DNA of 64,000 bases from Alphaproteobacteria bacterium (lineage in GTDB: Bacteria > Pseudomonadota > Alphaproteobacteria > Caulobacterales > Aquidulcibacteraceae): assembly GCA_018969015.1 (NCBI GenBank), contig JAGWZE010000001.1, forward strand, positions 144,752-208,751, given 5' to 3'. Below the pieces are notes generated by a model. It saw only the letters and a list, made by a program, of their open reading frames with translations, made no database searches and was not told the DNA's origin. The position numbers and the translations under genes were made by a program. Of the stretch, positions 1-6,878 are shown in pieces. Within the stretch, counting starts at the first letter, position 1; each line of letters opens with the position of its first letter.

Positions 1-350
1 AAACGATCGGAGCCAAAGTCGCGTTCGTGGAGAATGGCGAACTGGCCGTCAGCGCGGTCCAGGCCGAACGCTTCGATGTCGTTCTCATGGACATGCAAAT
101 GCCGGTCATGGACGGCTTGTCCGCCACCCGCGCAATCCGTGAGTGGGAAGCCACACAGGGCCACGTCCGGACGCCGATCGTCATGCTGACAGCGAACGCG
201 ATGGACGACGATCGCCTGCGCGCCCTCGACGCCGGATGCGATCACCATGTCGCCAAGCCCGTCTCGCCAGCGGCCCTGATCCAAGCGCTTGACGACGCCG
301 TGAGCAGAATAGGTGATGACTGTCGCGACCCACACCGACAGGTGAGCTGA
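1..350 (+). CDS. Response-regulator receiver domain, 3' part of a gene cut by the window edge
   Basis: The reading frame is open from the first bases to a TGA at 348-350, so the 5' end lies outside the window. The visible residues form the second half of a CheY-like receiver: the phospho-acceptor segment [13 protein letters not shown], the TAN motif and the conserved lysine in VAKPVSP. The segment [14 protein letters not shown] matches alpha1-beta2 of receivers at the end of hybrid histidine kinases, so the whole gene is probably such a kinase or a stand-alone regulator. The last about 12 residues ([11 protein letters not shown]) look unlike a normal receiver end, and the frame runs into an MCP fragment, which suggests a rearrangement at about 310-355. 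Confidence 0.8.
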   Translation, partial: TIGAKVAFVENGELAVSAVQAERFDVVLMDMQMPVMDGLSATRAIREWEATQGHVRTPIVMLTANAMDDDRLRALDAGCDHHVAKPVSPAALIQALDDAVSRIGDDCRDPHRQVS

Positions 351-535
351 TCTGCGCCACGGTCGAGGCGGCCCGAGCTGGCGAAGCCGGCCGCGGATTC
401 GCCGTTGTCGCTTCAGAGGTGAAAGCGCTCGCAGGCCGTTCGGGCGCGAGCGCGAATGCAATCGCCGAGACCATCACGAAGAGCGAACGCGCGATCAGCG
501 CAATGAACGCCAACCTGATGCGGATTGCCAGCTAG
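320..535 (+). pseudogene. Methyl-accepting chemotaxis protein remnant (signalling-tip fragment)
   Basis: A frame open from 320 to a TAG at 533-535 encodes [20 protein letters not shown] followed by EVKALAGRS and a short coiled-coil tail. This is the hairpin tip of the MCP signalling domain that contacts CheA and CheW. The upstream half of the domain, the HAMP domain and the membrane segments are absent, and the preceding 12 codons only faintly resemble the expected QTNLLALN segment. No convincing start codon is seen. It is the 3' scar of a chemoreceptor gene joined to the receiver gene before it. Confidence 0.7.
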
Positions 536-743
536 TCGAAATAGGCGCGTCGCGCATTCAGTGAAGTCCGCTGCGGACGCGAAGGCGATCCTTTAACGAC
601 GAATCCAGCGACGTCGCGACGGTAGATTGGCCGCCGTCGTCCCCAATCAAAACGTTCATTTCGAGTTCCGCCGGGACCTACTTTTACTTTGTTTCCATGA
701 GAGGAGGTTAAACAAAACGATCGCAACTTGAGGGGCTCTGCAC
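536..743. other. Leader region of the hybrid kinase, no gene seen
   Basis: Together with the MCP scar this makes a stretch of nearly 400 bases without an intact gene. A strong GAGAGGAGG purine run at about 700-709 is not followed by a usable start codon at normal spacing. I see no RNA gene or clear terminator. Confidence 0.4.
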
Positions 744-2906
744 GTGGGAAGGCGAAGCATCGGACTGCCCGGCGCTGCCGACGACACAATTCTGAGCCGC
801 ATGCTGATCATCTATGGCGCGGGCATCGCGTCTATCCTGGTCATCCTGATTGGCGTGATGTTCATTTTCGTTGCGCCAAAGTTCCGCGACCTTCAGGAAA
901 ATGAAACGGCGCACCGCGAGGAAGTCGTTCGCCAAGCGTTTCGGGCCGAAGTTGACCGCCTTTCAGAGCTTGCGCGAACAAATGCGGTTTGGGACGACGC
1001 CTACGCCTATGCGCGAGGCGTCGGATCGAGGAGCTTTACGGCGACCAATTTTAGCGCCGAAGCTCTTCGGCAGATTGAGCTGTCCGGCGTGATCATCCTC
1101 GATCGCCGCGGCCGCGTCTTGTACCGAACCGACGCGGCGGAGCCTGCCCCCGACCCCCTGCTCGAGCGCGTTGTCGAGGCCGCGACGAAGTCCTCGCACT
1201 TTACGCCAATGTCGTCCGACGCAATTCGCACAGGGGTCGTTTCCGTCGCCGGCCAAGCAGCGATCATTTCAGCCGCACCGATCGTCCGCTCTGATGGCTC
1301 CGGCGCGCCTGCCGGGCGCATGATTCTCGCGCGGGCTCTCGATCCCGTCCTAATCGAACGGCTCAGCGTGCAAGCGCAAATGCCCTTGCGCATCGAGTTC
1401 GGTAAGCAAAGCCCTTCGACCGGTCCAATCTTGAGACGCATCGCAGTTCCTGACGTCATCGGCGAGACGCCGGCATGGATCGTGTTGCACGGTTCGCATG
1501 AAGTGATGAGCCTGGGTCAGCAGAGCTTTATCAGTCTCGGCGCCGTGACCCTGGCTATTCTGCTTATTGTCGCGCTCGTCACGGGACGAGTGCTGAAACG
1601 TGAAATCGTCGACCCGGTGCGCAGACTGGCCGACGATCTTCTGCACAGCGGCTCGATCTCCGCTCCTTCCGCTACCTCGGGGCCAAGAGAACTGATCCAA
1701 CTGCGCAACGCCTTTAATGTCGCAATTTCACGGGTTGAAGAAGAAACGAGCCGGCACCGGGCTGCGGCCGCGCTCGCCGACAAGGCGCGCGCGGCAGCAG
1801 AGCAAGCAAGTCAGGCGAAATCGCAGTTCCTGGCGGTCATGAGCCATGAGCTTCGGACGCCGCTCAATGCCGTGATCGGCTACTCTGAAATCCTTCAAGA
1901 GGACCTCGAAGTCGAAGGACGAATCGACAGTGCATCCGATGCGGCCCGGATTCGCAAAGCCGCCCGCCACCTTTTGAGCCTGATCAACGACATCTTGGAC
2001 TTGTCCAAGATCGAGGCAGGCCGGATGGAGTTGCACCTCGCACCGCTCGACATAACCGCCCTCGTCCAGGACGTCGTGGACCAGGTTCGCCCCGTCGCGG
2101 AGGCGCGCGGCAATCGTCTGGTTGTGTCGATCCCGGATGATCTCGTTCCGAAGATGGCTGACGTGGGCAAGCTTCGCCAGTGCCTTCTCAATCTTCTCAG
2201 CAACGCGGCGAAGTTCACAAAAGACGGGCAGATCGAATTGCGCATATCGCGGCTGCCGATCGGTCTGCGTTTCGACGTACAAGACACGGGCATCGGCATC
2301 AGCCCCGAGGACGCACTGCGGCTTTTCGAGCCTTTCACGCAGGTCGACAGCACCCATACGCGCAGTCAGCAAGGCACCGGGCTCGGCCTCGCGATCACGC
2401 GACGGCTGGCCGAGCTGATGGGCGGCGACCTCACGGTCGCAAGCACGCCTGGCGCGGGCTCGACCTTCACGTTGACGATCGCCGCGGCGCGCGCCCCGAC
2501 GGAGATGGCGCCGACCCACGACTGCATACTGATCATCGAAGACGAACCCGACTCACGGGAGCTCATTCGACGCGCACTCGCCCCGCTGCCCTTCGAAATC
2601 CGCACGGCCGTGAGCGCCGCAGATGGCCTCGCCGCCTTCGAGGCGCTCAAACCGATCCTCGTCTTGCTCGATATCCACCTGCCCGACGGCAGCGGCTGGG
2701 ATGTGCTCACCCACATGCGGAGCGAAAGGCCGGACATGCCGGTTCTGGTCGTCTCCGTCGACGACGATGACGGACGAGCGTCACGCTACCACGCCTCAGA
2801 ATTCCTAGCAAAACCGGTAGACCGCGAGCGGATCGCCACGGCCGTGCGCCGCCTTACGCACGTTCCGACTTTGTCGACGGCGCCCGATTTGGCGGCCACG
2901 AAGTGA
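744..2906 (+). CDS. Membrane-bound hybrid sensor histidine kinase (CHASE4-like sensor, HAMP, HisKA, HATPase, receiver)
   Basis: A 720-residue sensor kinase. TM1 lies at about 20-48, a periplasmic CHASE4-like domain at 50-255 (it has the WDDAYAY pattern typical of that family), TM2 at about 264-284, then a HAMP linker. HisKA carries the phospho-acceptor H368 in SHELRTPLN. The ATPase domain has an N box near 476-492 and G boxes DTGIGI and GTGLGLAI. A receiver follows from about 595 with phospho-acceptor D643 (LLDIHLPDG) and the lysine in LAKPVD. The GTG at 744 is chosen because it gives a short cytoplasmic leader before TM1; the ATG at 801 is possible. No output domain is present, so it probably hands phosphate to an Hpt protein. 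The ligand is unknown. Confidence 0.9.
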   Translation: MGRRSIGLPGAADDTILSRMLIIYGAGIASILVILIGVMFIFVAPKFRDLQENETAHREEVVRQAFRAEVDRLSELARTNAVWDDAYAYARGVGSRSFTATNFSAEALRQIELSGVIILDRRGRVLYRTDAAEPAPDPLLERVVEAATKSSHFTPMSSDAIRTGVVSVAGQAAIISAAPIVRSDGSGAPAGRMILARALDPVLIERLSVQAQMPLRIEFGKQSPSTGPILRRIAVPDVIGETPAWIVLHGSHEVMSLGQQSFISLGAVTLAILLIVALVTGRVLKREIVDPVRRLADDLLHSGSISAPSATSGPRELIQLRNAFNVAISRVEEETSRHRAAAALADKARAAAEQASQAKSQFLAVMSHELRTPLNAVIGYSEILQEDLEVEGRIDSASDAARIRKAARHLLSLINDILDLSKIEAGRMELHLAPLDITALVQDVVDQVRPVAEARGNRLVVSIPDDLVPKMADVGKLRQCLLNLLSNAAKFTKDGQIELRISRLPIGLRFDVQDTGIGISPEDALRLFEPFTQVDSTHTRSQQGTGLGLAITRRLAELMGGDLTVASTPGAGSTFTLTIAAARAPTEMAPTHDCILIIEDEPDSRELIRRALAPLPFEIRTAVSAADGLAAFEALKPILVLLDIHLPDGSGWDVLTHMRSERPDMPVLVVSVDDDDGRASRYHASEFLAKPVDRERIATAVRRLTHVPTLSTAPDLAATK

Positions 2907-3065
2907 TCGACAATGGGGCCGTGCGGCGCCTGAATAATCCGCGACCTGTTGGTATGGTGCGCACATTGAATGGGGTGCGGGCTGGATCGGTAGGTGGCAT
3001 GGAGATCGCCGACCTAGATTTTGTCCGCGCAGAGAAGACGAGCGCTGCGGACACGGGCCGAGGAA

Positions 3066-3665
3066 TCAGCCCCCGTCGGTTCGTCCTGGTGAAGCTGAAA
3101 TGTCCCTCAGCAGCCTCCCAGCCAGAGCGTCGAAATCGGGCGACTTTCGCGCGCCCGGGTCGAGCCGCTCGAGAACCCGGGCATGCAGGAGTCGATCTGG
3201 GGCGCGAGGATCGATGCAATACAGCCCGCGCTCTTCGATCGTTGTCCAGGGCATGGGAGGGCCGCCGAGCGAGAGCGTCTGGTTCCACCGATGGGCATAG
3301 CGTGCGCAAAGTGCTCCGTGGTCGACATCCGCCGCCGCATCGGGGCCGCCGGCGTGCTTCGCCCACGCAACGATGTCCGCCTGGGAGCGGACAGGCTTGT
3401 ACGGTGCGAACACCGATAGCTGAAACTGAAGGCGGTCGCCGTCGCGTTTGAAGTGGTGGCTCAGCATGCTTTCCTTCGTTTCGGGATATAGGACGGCGCG
3501 CCAGCCGATGCCCGGCATTTGGTAAGTGAAGCCGCCGATGCGCGCAGATCCTTCCGCATCGACGAACCGTGTCCGCCCCGATGCGCAGCCCGTCACGGCG
3601 AGTGTGATGACGAGCAGCATGGCGCCCAGAGCCGAGGCGCCCGGCGAAGTGCGTCCCGCGTTCAT
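3066..3665 (-). CDS. Hypothetical lipoprotein
   Basis: A 199-residue protein with a basic N-terminus, a hydrophobic run ([12 protein letters not shown]) and a lipobox ending TGC at about residue 27, so it should be lipidated and envelope-anchored. The mature part has no catalytic motif that I recognise. It is rich in aromatic residues and contains paired cysteines in CARYAHRW and LYCIDPR. Its ATG overlaps the stop of the upstream dehydrogenase by 4 bases, so the two are probably translationally coupled. It is the last gene of the minus-strand envelope operon. Confidence 0.75.
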   Translation of the reverse strand: MNAGRTSPGASALGAMLLVITLAVTGCASGRTRFVDAEGSARIGGFTYQMPGIGWRAVLYPETKESMLSHHFKRDGDRLQFQLSVFAPYKPVRSQADIVAWAKHAGGPDAAADVDHGALCARYAHRWNQTLSLGGPPMPWTTIEERGLYCIDPRAPDRLLHARVLERLDPGARKSPDFDALAGRLLRDISASPGRTDGG

Positions 3666-4477
3666 CGGGGCTCATCCTGCGATTGAGCAGGGCTTGCCGC
3701 AGAGCCGGCCAGGATGCCGCCGTCCACGTGAATTTCGGCGCCAGTGATGTAGGTCGCTTCGTCGCTCGCAAGCATGATTGCGATAGCCGCCACCTCCTCC
3801 GGCAGGCCAAACCGTCGCAACGGCGTGTCGGCGACGAAGGCCGCCATGTTGGCCTCTCGCTCGGCCCCCTCGCCCAGCATCGGTTCCCACATTGGCGTGA
3901 GGATCGCGGCCGGGTGGATCGAATTGCAGCGGATGCGCAATCCTTGTTCTGCGCAATAGAGCGCGACGGTCTTGGTGTGGTTGCGCACCGCCGCCTTGGA
4001 CGACGCGTAGGCCGCGGCTGCCGGGATGCCCACGATGCCGGAGCGCGACGAGATGTTGATGATGGATCCGGAAGCGGACGGGCGCATTGCGCTGATGGCA
4101 TGCTTGCAGCCCAGAAACACGCCATCGAGATTCGTTGCATGAACGGCGCGCCAATCAGCGAGGGACGCGTGCTCGGGATCGTGGCGCGCGGAGCCGCTTT
4201 CGAAGCCAGTGATTCCGGCGTTGTTGACGAGCACATCAAGGCGGCCGAAACGGTCACGAATCTTGCGATGCGCATCCCGCCACTGATCCTCCTCGCGAAC
4301 ATCGAGCGCGAGCGCGGATGCGTTCGCACCCAACGATGCCGACATTGCGTCGACGGCGGTGGCGTCGATGTCGCTGAGGAAAACATGTGCTCCTTCGCGG
4401 ACGAACGCTTTTGCGATTGCTGCGCCGATGCCGCGCGCCGCGCCCGTGACATGGGCGATCTTGCCTTCAAGTCTCAT
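3662..4477 (-). CDS. Short-chain dehydrogenase/reductase (SDR)
   Basis: A 271-residue classical SDR. It has the nucleotide-binding TGAARGIG motif, an acidic residue after beta2 (SDIDA, favouring NAD), the NNAG motif, a catalytic Ser in INISSRSG and the YASSK dyad. The C-terminal [11 protein letters not shown] is typical of the FabG-like group. The substrate cannot be told. The start at 4477 is chosen over an upstream in-frame codon because GGAG sits about 8 bases before it and homology begins at RLEGK. Its stop overlaps the next lipoprotein start. An SDR among lipoprotein genes is unusual. Confidence 0.9.
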   Translation of the reverse strand: MRLEGKIAHVTGAARGIGAAIAKAFVREGAHVFLSDIDATAVDAMSASLGANASALALDVREEDQWRDAHRKIRDRFGRLDVLVNNAGITGFESGSARHDPEHASLADWRAVHATNLDGVFLGCKHAISAMRPSASGSIINISSRSGIVGIPAAAAYASSKAAVRNHTKTVALYCAEQGLRIRCNSIHPAAILTPMWEPMLGEGAEREANMAAFVADTPLRRFGLPEEVAAIAIMLASDEATYITGAEIHVDGGILAGSAASPAQSQDEPR

Positions 4478-4488
4478 GGAGATCTCCG

Positions 4489-4589
4489 TCAACTGTAGCT
4501 CGCCTCGCAAAGGCCTTCGCCTTGCATGAGCGCGGGTGTCACGCCGGCAACGTCGCGCCGACGGCCACAAGAACGCGACGACGATTCAT
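4489..4589 (-). pseudogene. Frameshifted remnant of a short twin-arginine-type exported peptide
   Basis: An ATG at 4589 opens [16 protein letters not shown] and then stops at 4539. In the adjacent frame the reading continues ([17 protein letters not shown]) to a stop at 4489, 11 bases before the SDR start. The N-terminus looks like the beginning of a Tat signal peptide (RRR followed by a hydrophobic run). One base change in length would join both halves into a peptide of about 33 residues. This may be a decayed gene or coincidence. Confidence 0.3.
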
Positions 4590-4602
4590 CGGTTAGCCTC
4601 CG

Positions 4603-4884
4603 TCAGCCGCACCGGAAGCCGGTGATGATCCCCTTGTCGTCGACCAGCACGTTGAGCCGCGTGGGCGCGTAGTCCTGCGTGACCATCGCGCCGGGGGTAA
4701 GGACTCGCACGCCAACCGGAAAGGTCGCCGCCGCGAGCGGCGCCCCGACCATGCCACGCCAATCGCCGGCACGGCAGGAGTCGGCAGGGGATGCTGCCGG
4801 CGGCGCTGCGTCGATGCTGATACAGCCGGCAAGCGCGGCTGCTCCAAGGGCGAGAGCCGCATGTGAGAAAATCGCGGACTTCAT
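4603..4884 (-). CDS. I78-family peptidase inhibitor lipoprotein
   Basis: A 93-residue lipoprotein with lipobox LAGC at about residues 18-21. The mature domain matches the I78 (elastase-type) inhibitor family: WRGMVG near its start, VRVLTPGAMVTQDY, PTRLNVLVDDKG and the final FRCG with its conserved cysteine, paired with the Cys in DSCRAG. The family is periplasmic and blocks serine proteases, so a role in protecting the envelope is likely. GGAG about 8 bases upstream supports the start at 4884. It lies 39 bases after the upstream lipoprotein in the same operon. Confidence 0.85.
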   Translation of the reverse strand: MKSAIFSHAALALGAAALAGCISIDAAPPAASPADSCRAGDWRGMVGAPLAAATFPVGVRVLTPGAMVTQDYAPTRLNVLVDDKGIITGFRCG

Positions 4885-4923
4885 TGCTGTCTCCGTTGTA
4901 GTTTGTCCCGCGAGGTCTGCGCG

Positions 4924-5673
4924 TCAGCCGGCCTCGCGCCCGAGCGCGCTCTCGGCTGGATCCCAGAACAGCCCGAGCGCCATCGCTGCGACGGCGAGCG
5001 CGGTGCGGTCTTCGGCGCTGACGTCGGTGCGCATAAGAATTTGTGGGGCCCCGTTGATCTCGACGGCTCCGATCGCAATGCCGTCGCGCTCTACAACGTA
5101 CCCGATCGGCGTCGCCATCTGCATCGGCGAACCTTCGAGATCGTGCACGGAGCGGATCGAGAAACTTCCCTGACCGAACATGATCTCGCCGCGGCGCTCC
5201 TCGCGCAGCATTGCGCCGCCGAGACCACGACGTTGCGCTTGGATTTCGAACCGCGCCGGGAGCGCGCGCCCGTTCTGACTGACGTCGCAGGCATAGGCCA
5301 TGGGATGCGGATCGAAGCTCACGATCCGGATCGTGACCGAGCGCTGGCGCATGCGGCAGGAGACGTCGAGGGCCCCGTCGATCTGCGGACCCCGGAGCGT
5401 GAAGTTCGTTCGCCCGTCACGCCTTTCATAAAGCGGGTCGAAGAACGCAAGCCTTGAAGCGGAGCGGGTAAAGGTTCCGGAATAGGCGCCGGCCTGGAAG
5501 GCGCCGCTTCGGCCGCCGCCAATACCGACCACGGAGAACGTTTCGACGCCGGTCGTCAGCGCAGGAGGCAGGGCCATGCGTGCAGGCGGAATTGAGGCGC
5601 AGGCGGCAAGCGCCATAGCGGCGGCGCCGAGAAGAAGTGTGGTTGCATTCATTGGCATTTTCCCGTGCTTCAT
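4924..5673 (-). CDS. Hypothetical lipoprotein (about 249 residues)
   Basis: The N-terminus has a signal peptide with lipobox LAAC at about 22-25, so the protein is predicted to be lipidated. The mature part contains glycine-rich GIGGGRSGAFQ, a beta-rich middle with two cysteines (VSCRMRQ and AYACDVS) and the segment GYVVERDGIAIGAVEINGAP near the end, which reads as a beta-sandwich. I do not recognise a family. Its start overlaps the stop of the upstream gene by 4 bases; ATGs at codons 6 and 8 are also possible starts. Confidence 0.75.
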   Translation of the reverse strand: MKHGKMPMNATTLLLGAAAMALAACASIPPARMALPPALTTGVETFSVVGIGGGRSGAFQAGAYSGTFTRSASRLAFFDPLYERRDGRTNFTLRGPQIDGALDVSCRMRQRSVTIRIVSFDPHPMAYACDVSQNGRALPARFEIQAQRRGLGGAMLREERRGEIMFGQGSFSIRSVHDLEGSPMQMATPIGYVVERDGIAIGAVEINGAPQILMRTDVSAEDRTALAVAAMALGLFWDPAESALGREAG

Positions 5674-5951
5674 GTGGGTTCGCTCGTGAGGACGATCAGA
5701 AAGTCAGGCAGAGCGAAGGCCGGCGCAGGCTCGAGCGTGGTCGCCCCCGCGAGGGAGAGCGCCGCCGCGAAACGGTCCGTCTTGTCGCGAGGCACCGTAA
5801 TCTGCACCGCGACGGTTCGACCGGTGACGCCGTGTTCGAGCGCGCGCCCTCCCAGCGCCTCGGCGAGCGCGGTGATCTCACCAAGGCGTCGGGACAGATC
5901 ATCTGCTCCGCACGCGAGGCAGACGATCATGGGCGCGGACGTGGCGCTCAT
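5670..5951 (-). CDS. Conserved-looking hypothetical protein
   Basis: A 93-residue protein without signal peptide or membrane segment. It begins with a hydrophobic strand and two cysteines (MIVCLACGADD) and then alternates helix and strand (SRRLGEITALAEALGG, TVAVQITVPRD). This resembles a small alpha/beta regulatory or ferredoxin-like fold, but no family is recognised. It lies 6 bases after the small membrane protein gene and overlaps the next lipoprotein start by 4 bases, so it is a real operon member. Confidence 0.65.
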   Translation of the reverse strand: MSATSAPMIVCLACGADDLSRRLGEITALAEALGGRALEHGVTGRTVAVQITVPRDKTDRFAAALSLAGATTLEPAPAFALPDFLIVLTSEPT

Positions 5952-5957
5952 GCCGCG

Positions 5958-6131
5958 TCAGCCGCGCGCCGATCGCGGCAAGTATGCGCGCGCTTCCGCC
6001 TGATACGGATCGAAGAGCGCAGAGCGACGTTTCTCACGCGCTGCGCGGCGGCGATCCGTCCAGGCGATCATGCCAAGCATGCCGACGACGAAGCCGACGA
6101 GCAGCCAGGCGATGGAAGACAAGATGAACAT
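5958..6131 (-). CDS. Small single-pass membrane protein
   Basis: A 57-residue protein with one N-terminal transmembrane helix (about residues 3-24, WLLVGFVVGMLGMIAW) and a strongly basic cytoplasmic tail (TDRRRAAREKRR). GGGAG lies about 8 bases before the ATG at 6131. It sits 23 bases after the outer-membrane barrel gene. The size and topology fit a small membrane adaptor or YtxH-like protein. The function is unknown. Confidence 0.65.
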   Translation of the reverse strand: MFILSSIAWLLVGFVVGMLGMIAWTDRRRAAREKRRSALFDPYQAEARAYLPRSARG

Positions 6132-6154
6132 GGATGATCTCCCTGCCTCCTGGG

Positions 6155-6744
6155 TCAGAACTTGTAGGCGGCGGCGAGGCTGAAGCGATTGCGCTCGAAG
6201 GCGTTGCTGTCGCCATACGTGTAGGCGCCGCGGAGGCGCCAATTGTACGCCACTGCCCATTCCGCGCCGGCGCCGACGGTGAACTCGTTTCGTCGAACGA
6301 CCCGTCGAGCCGCGAAATGAGGCACCCGGACGGCGGAGCGCAGACTGGAGCGCGCAGTTCGCGCACCGCATTGACGTGGAACCATTCATGGCCGATTTCG
6401 GCGAACACCAGCGTGCGCTCACCGATCGTGCGCCCGGCACGCGCCGTGACGCCCCATTGGTCCTCGATCGCGACCCGGGTACGGGACGTGTTGATTCCGA
6501 GCTTCTGGGTCTGACCGTCTTCGACGCCGTCGACGGCGACGCGCGCACCGGCGCCGATGACCCATTTGGACGGCAGCGCGAAGTCCCAGCCGCCGACGAG
6601 GTTCAGCGTTTCGCCCTCGGCTCCGTCATAATCCTCGTATCCGGCTTCGATCCCGATGCTTGGCCCGGCGAAATGCTGCGCATAGGCGGGGGCGGCAAGG
6701 CTGCCCAAAGCCGCCGCGGCTGCAATGAAGGCTGCATTTTTCAT
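6155..6744 (-). pseudogene. Outer-membrane beta-barrel protein with an internal frameshift
   Basis: The ATG at 6744 starts a clear signal peptide (MKNAAFIAAAAALG ending AYAQ) and a porin-like barrel: GPSIGIEAGYEDYDG, WVIGAGARVAVDG and WGVTARAGRTIGE. In this frame the barrel is lost after GSFDE at about 6290. The missing end continues in another frame: NEFTVGAGAEWAV, WRLRGAYTYGD and the terminal FSLAAAYKF ending in Phe, as barrels should. Joining needs one extra base near 6288-6292. This is a pseudogene, a reversible frameshift or a base-call error. The intact protein would be about 195 residues. It is the first gene of the minus-strand operon. Confidence 0.75.
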
Positions 6745-6878
6745 GGTCTTGTCCCTGGTTGCTTCCGGCGGTTGCGCCGCCGCGTCGGCAGACCAATCGC
6801 GGCCACACGTTTGCGCGAGCGGCGGCGCCGGCGTTGGAATCGCGTTGGAATGGCGCTCGGAACTGCTTATTTCGCTCC
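6745..6878. promoter_or_regulatory. Divergent promoter region with a phased 10-bp direct repeat
   Basis: These 134 bases separate the barrel operon (minus) from the large regulator (plus), so both promoters should lie here. GCGTTGGAAT occurs at 6831-6840 and again at 6842-6851, an 11-base period that puts both copies on the same helix face. Direct repeats at one-turn spacing are the usual operator form for SARP/OmpR-type winged helices, which fits the adjacent regulator. I see no consensus -35/-10 pair. Confidence 0.4.

Noticed and set aside
2903..3451. Plus-strand frame overlapping the hybrid kinase stop by 4 bases
   Set aside because: The ATGA overlap is tempting, but the rest is antisense to the lipoprotein gene and has no recognisable fold.
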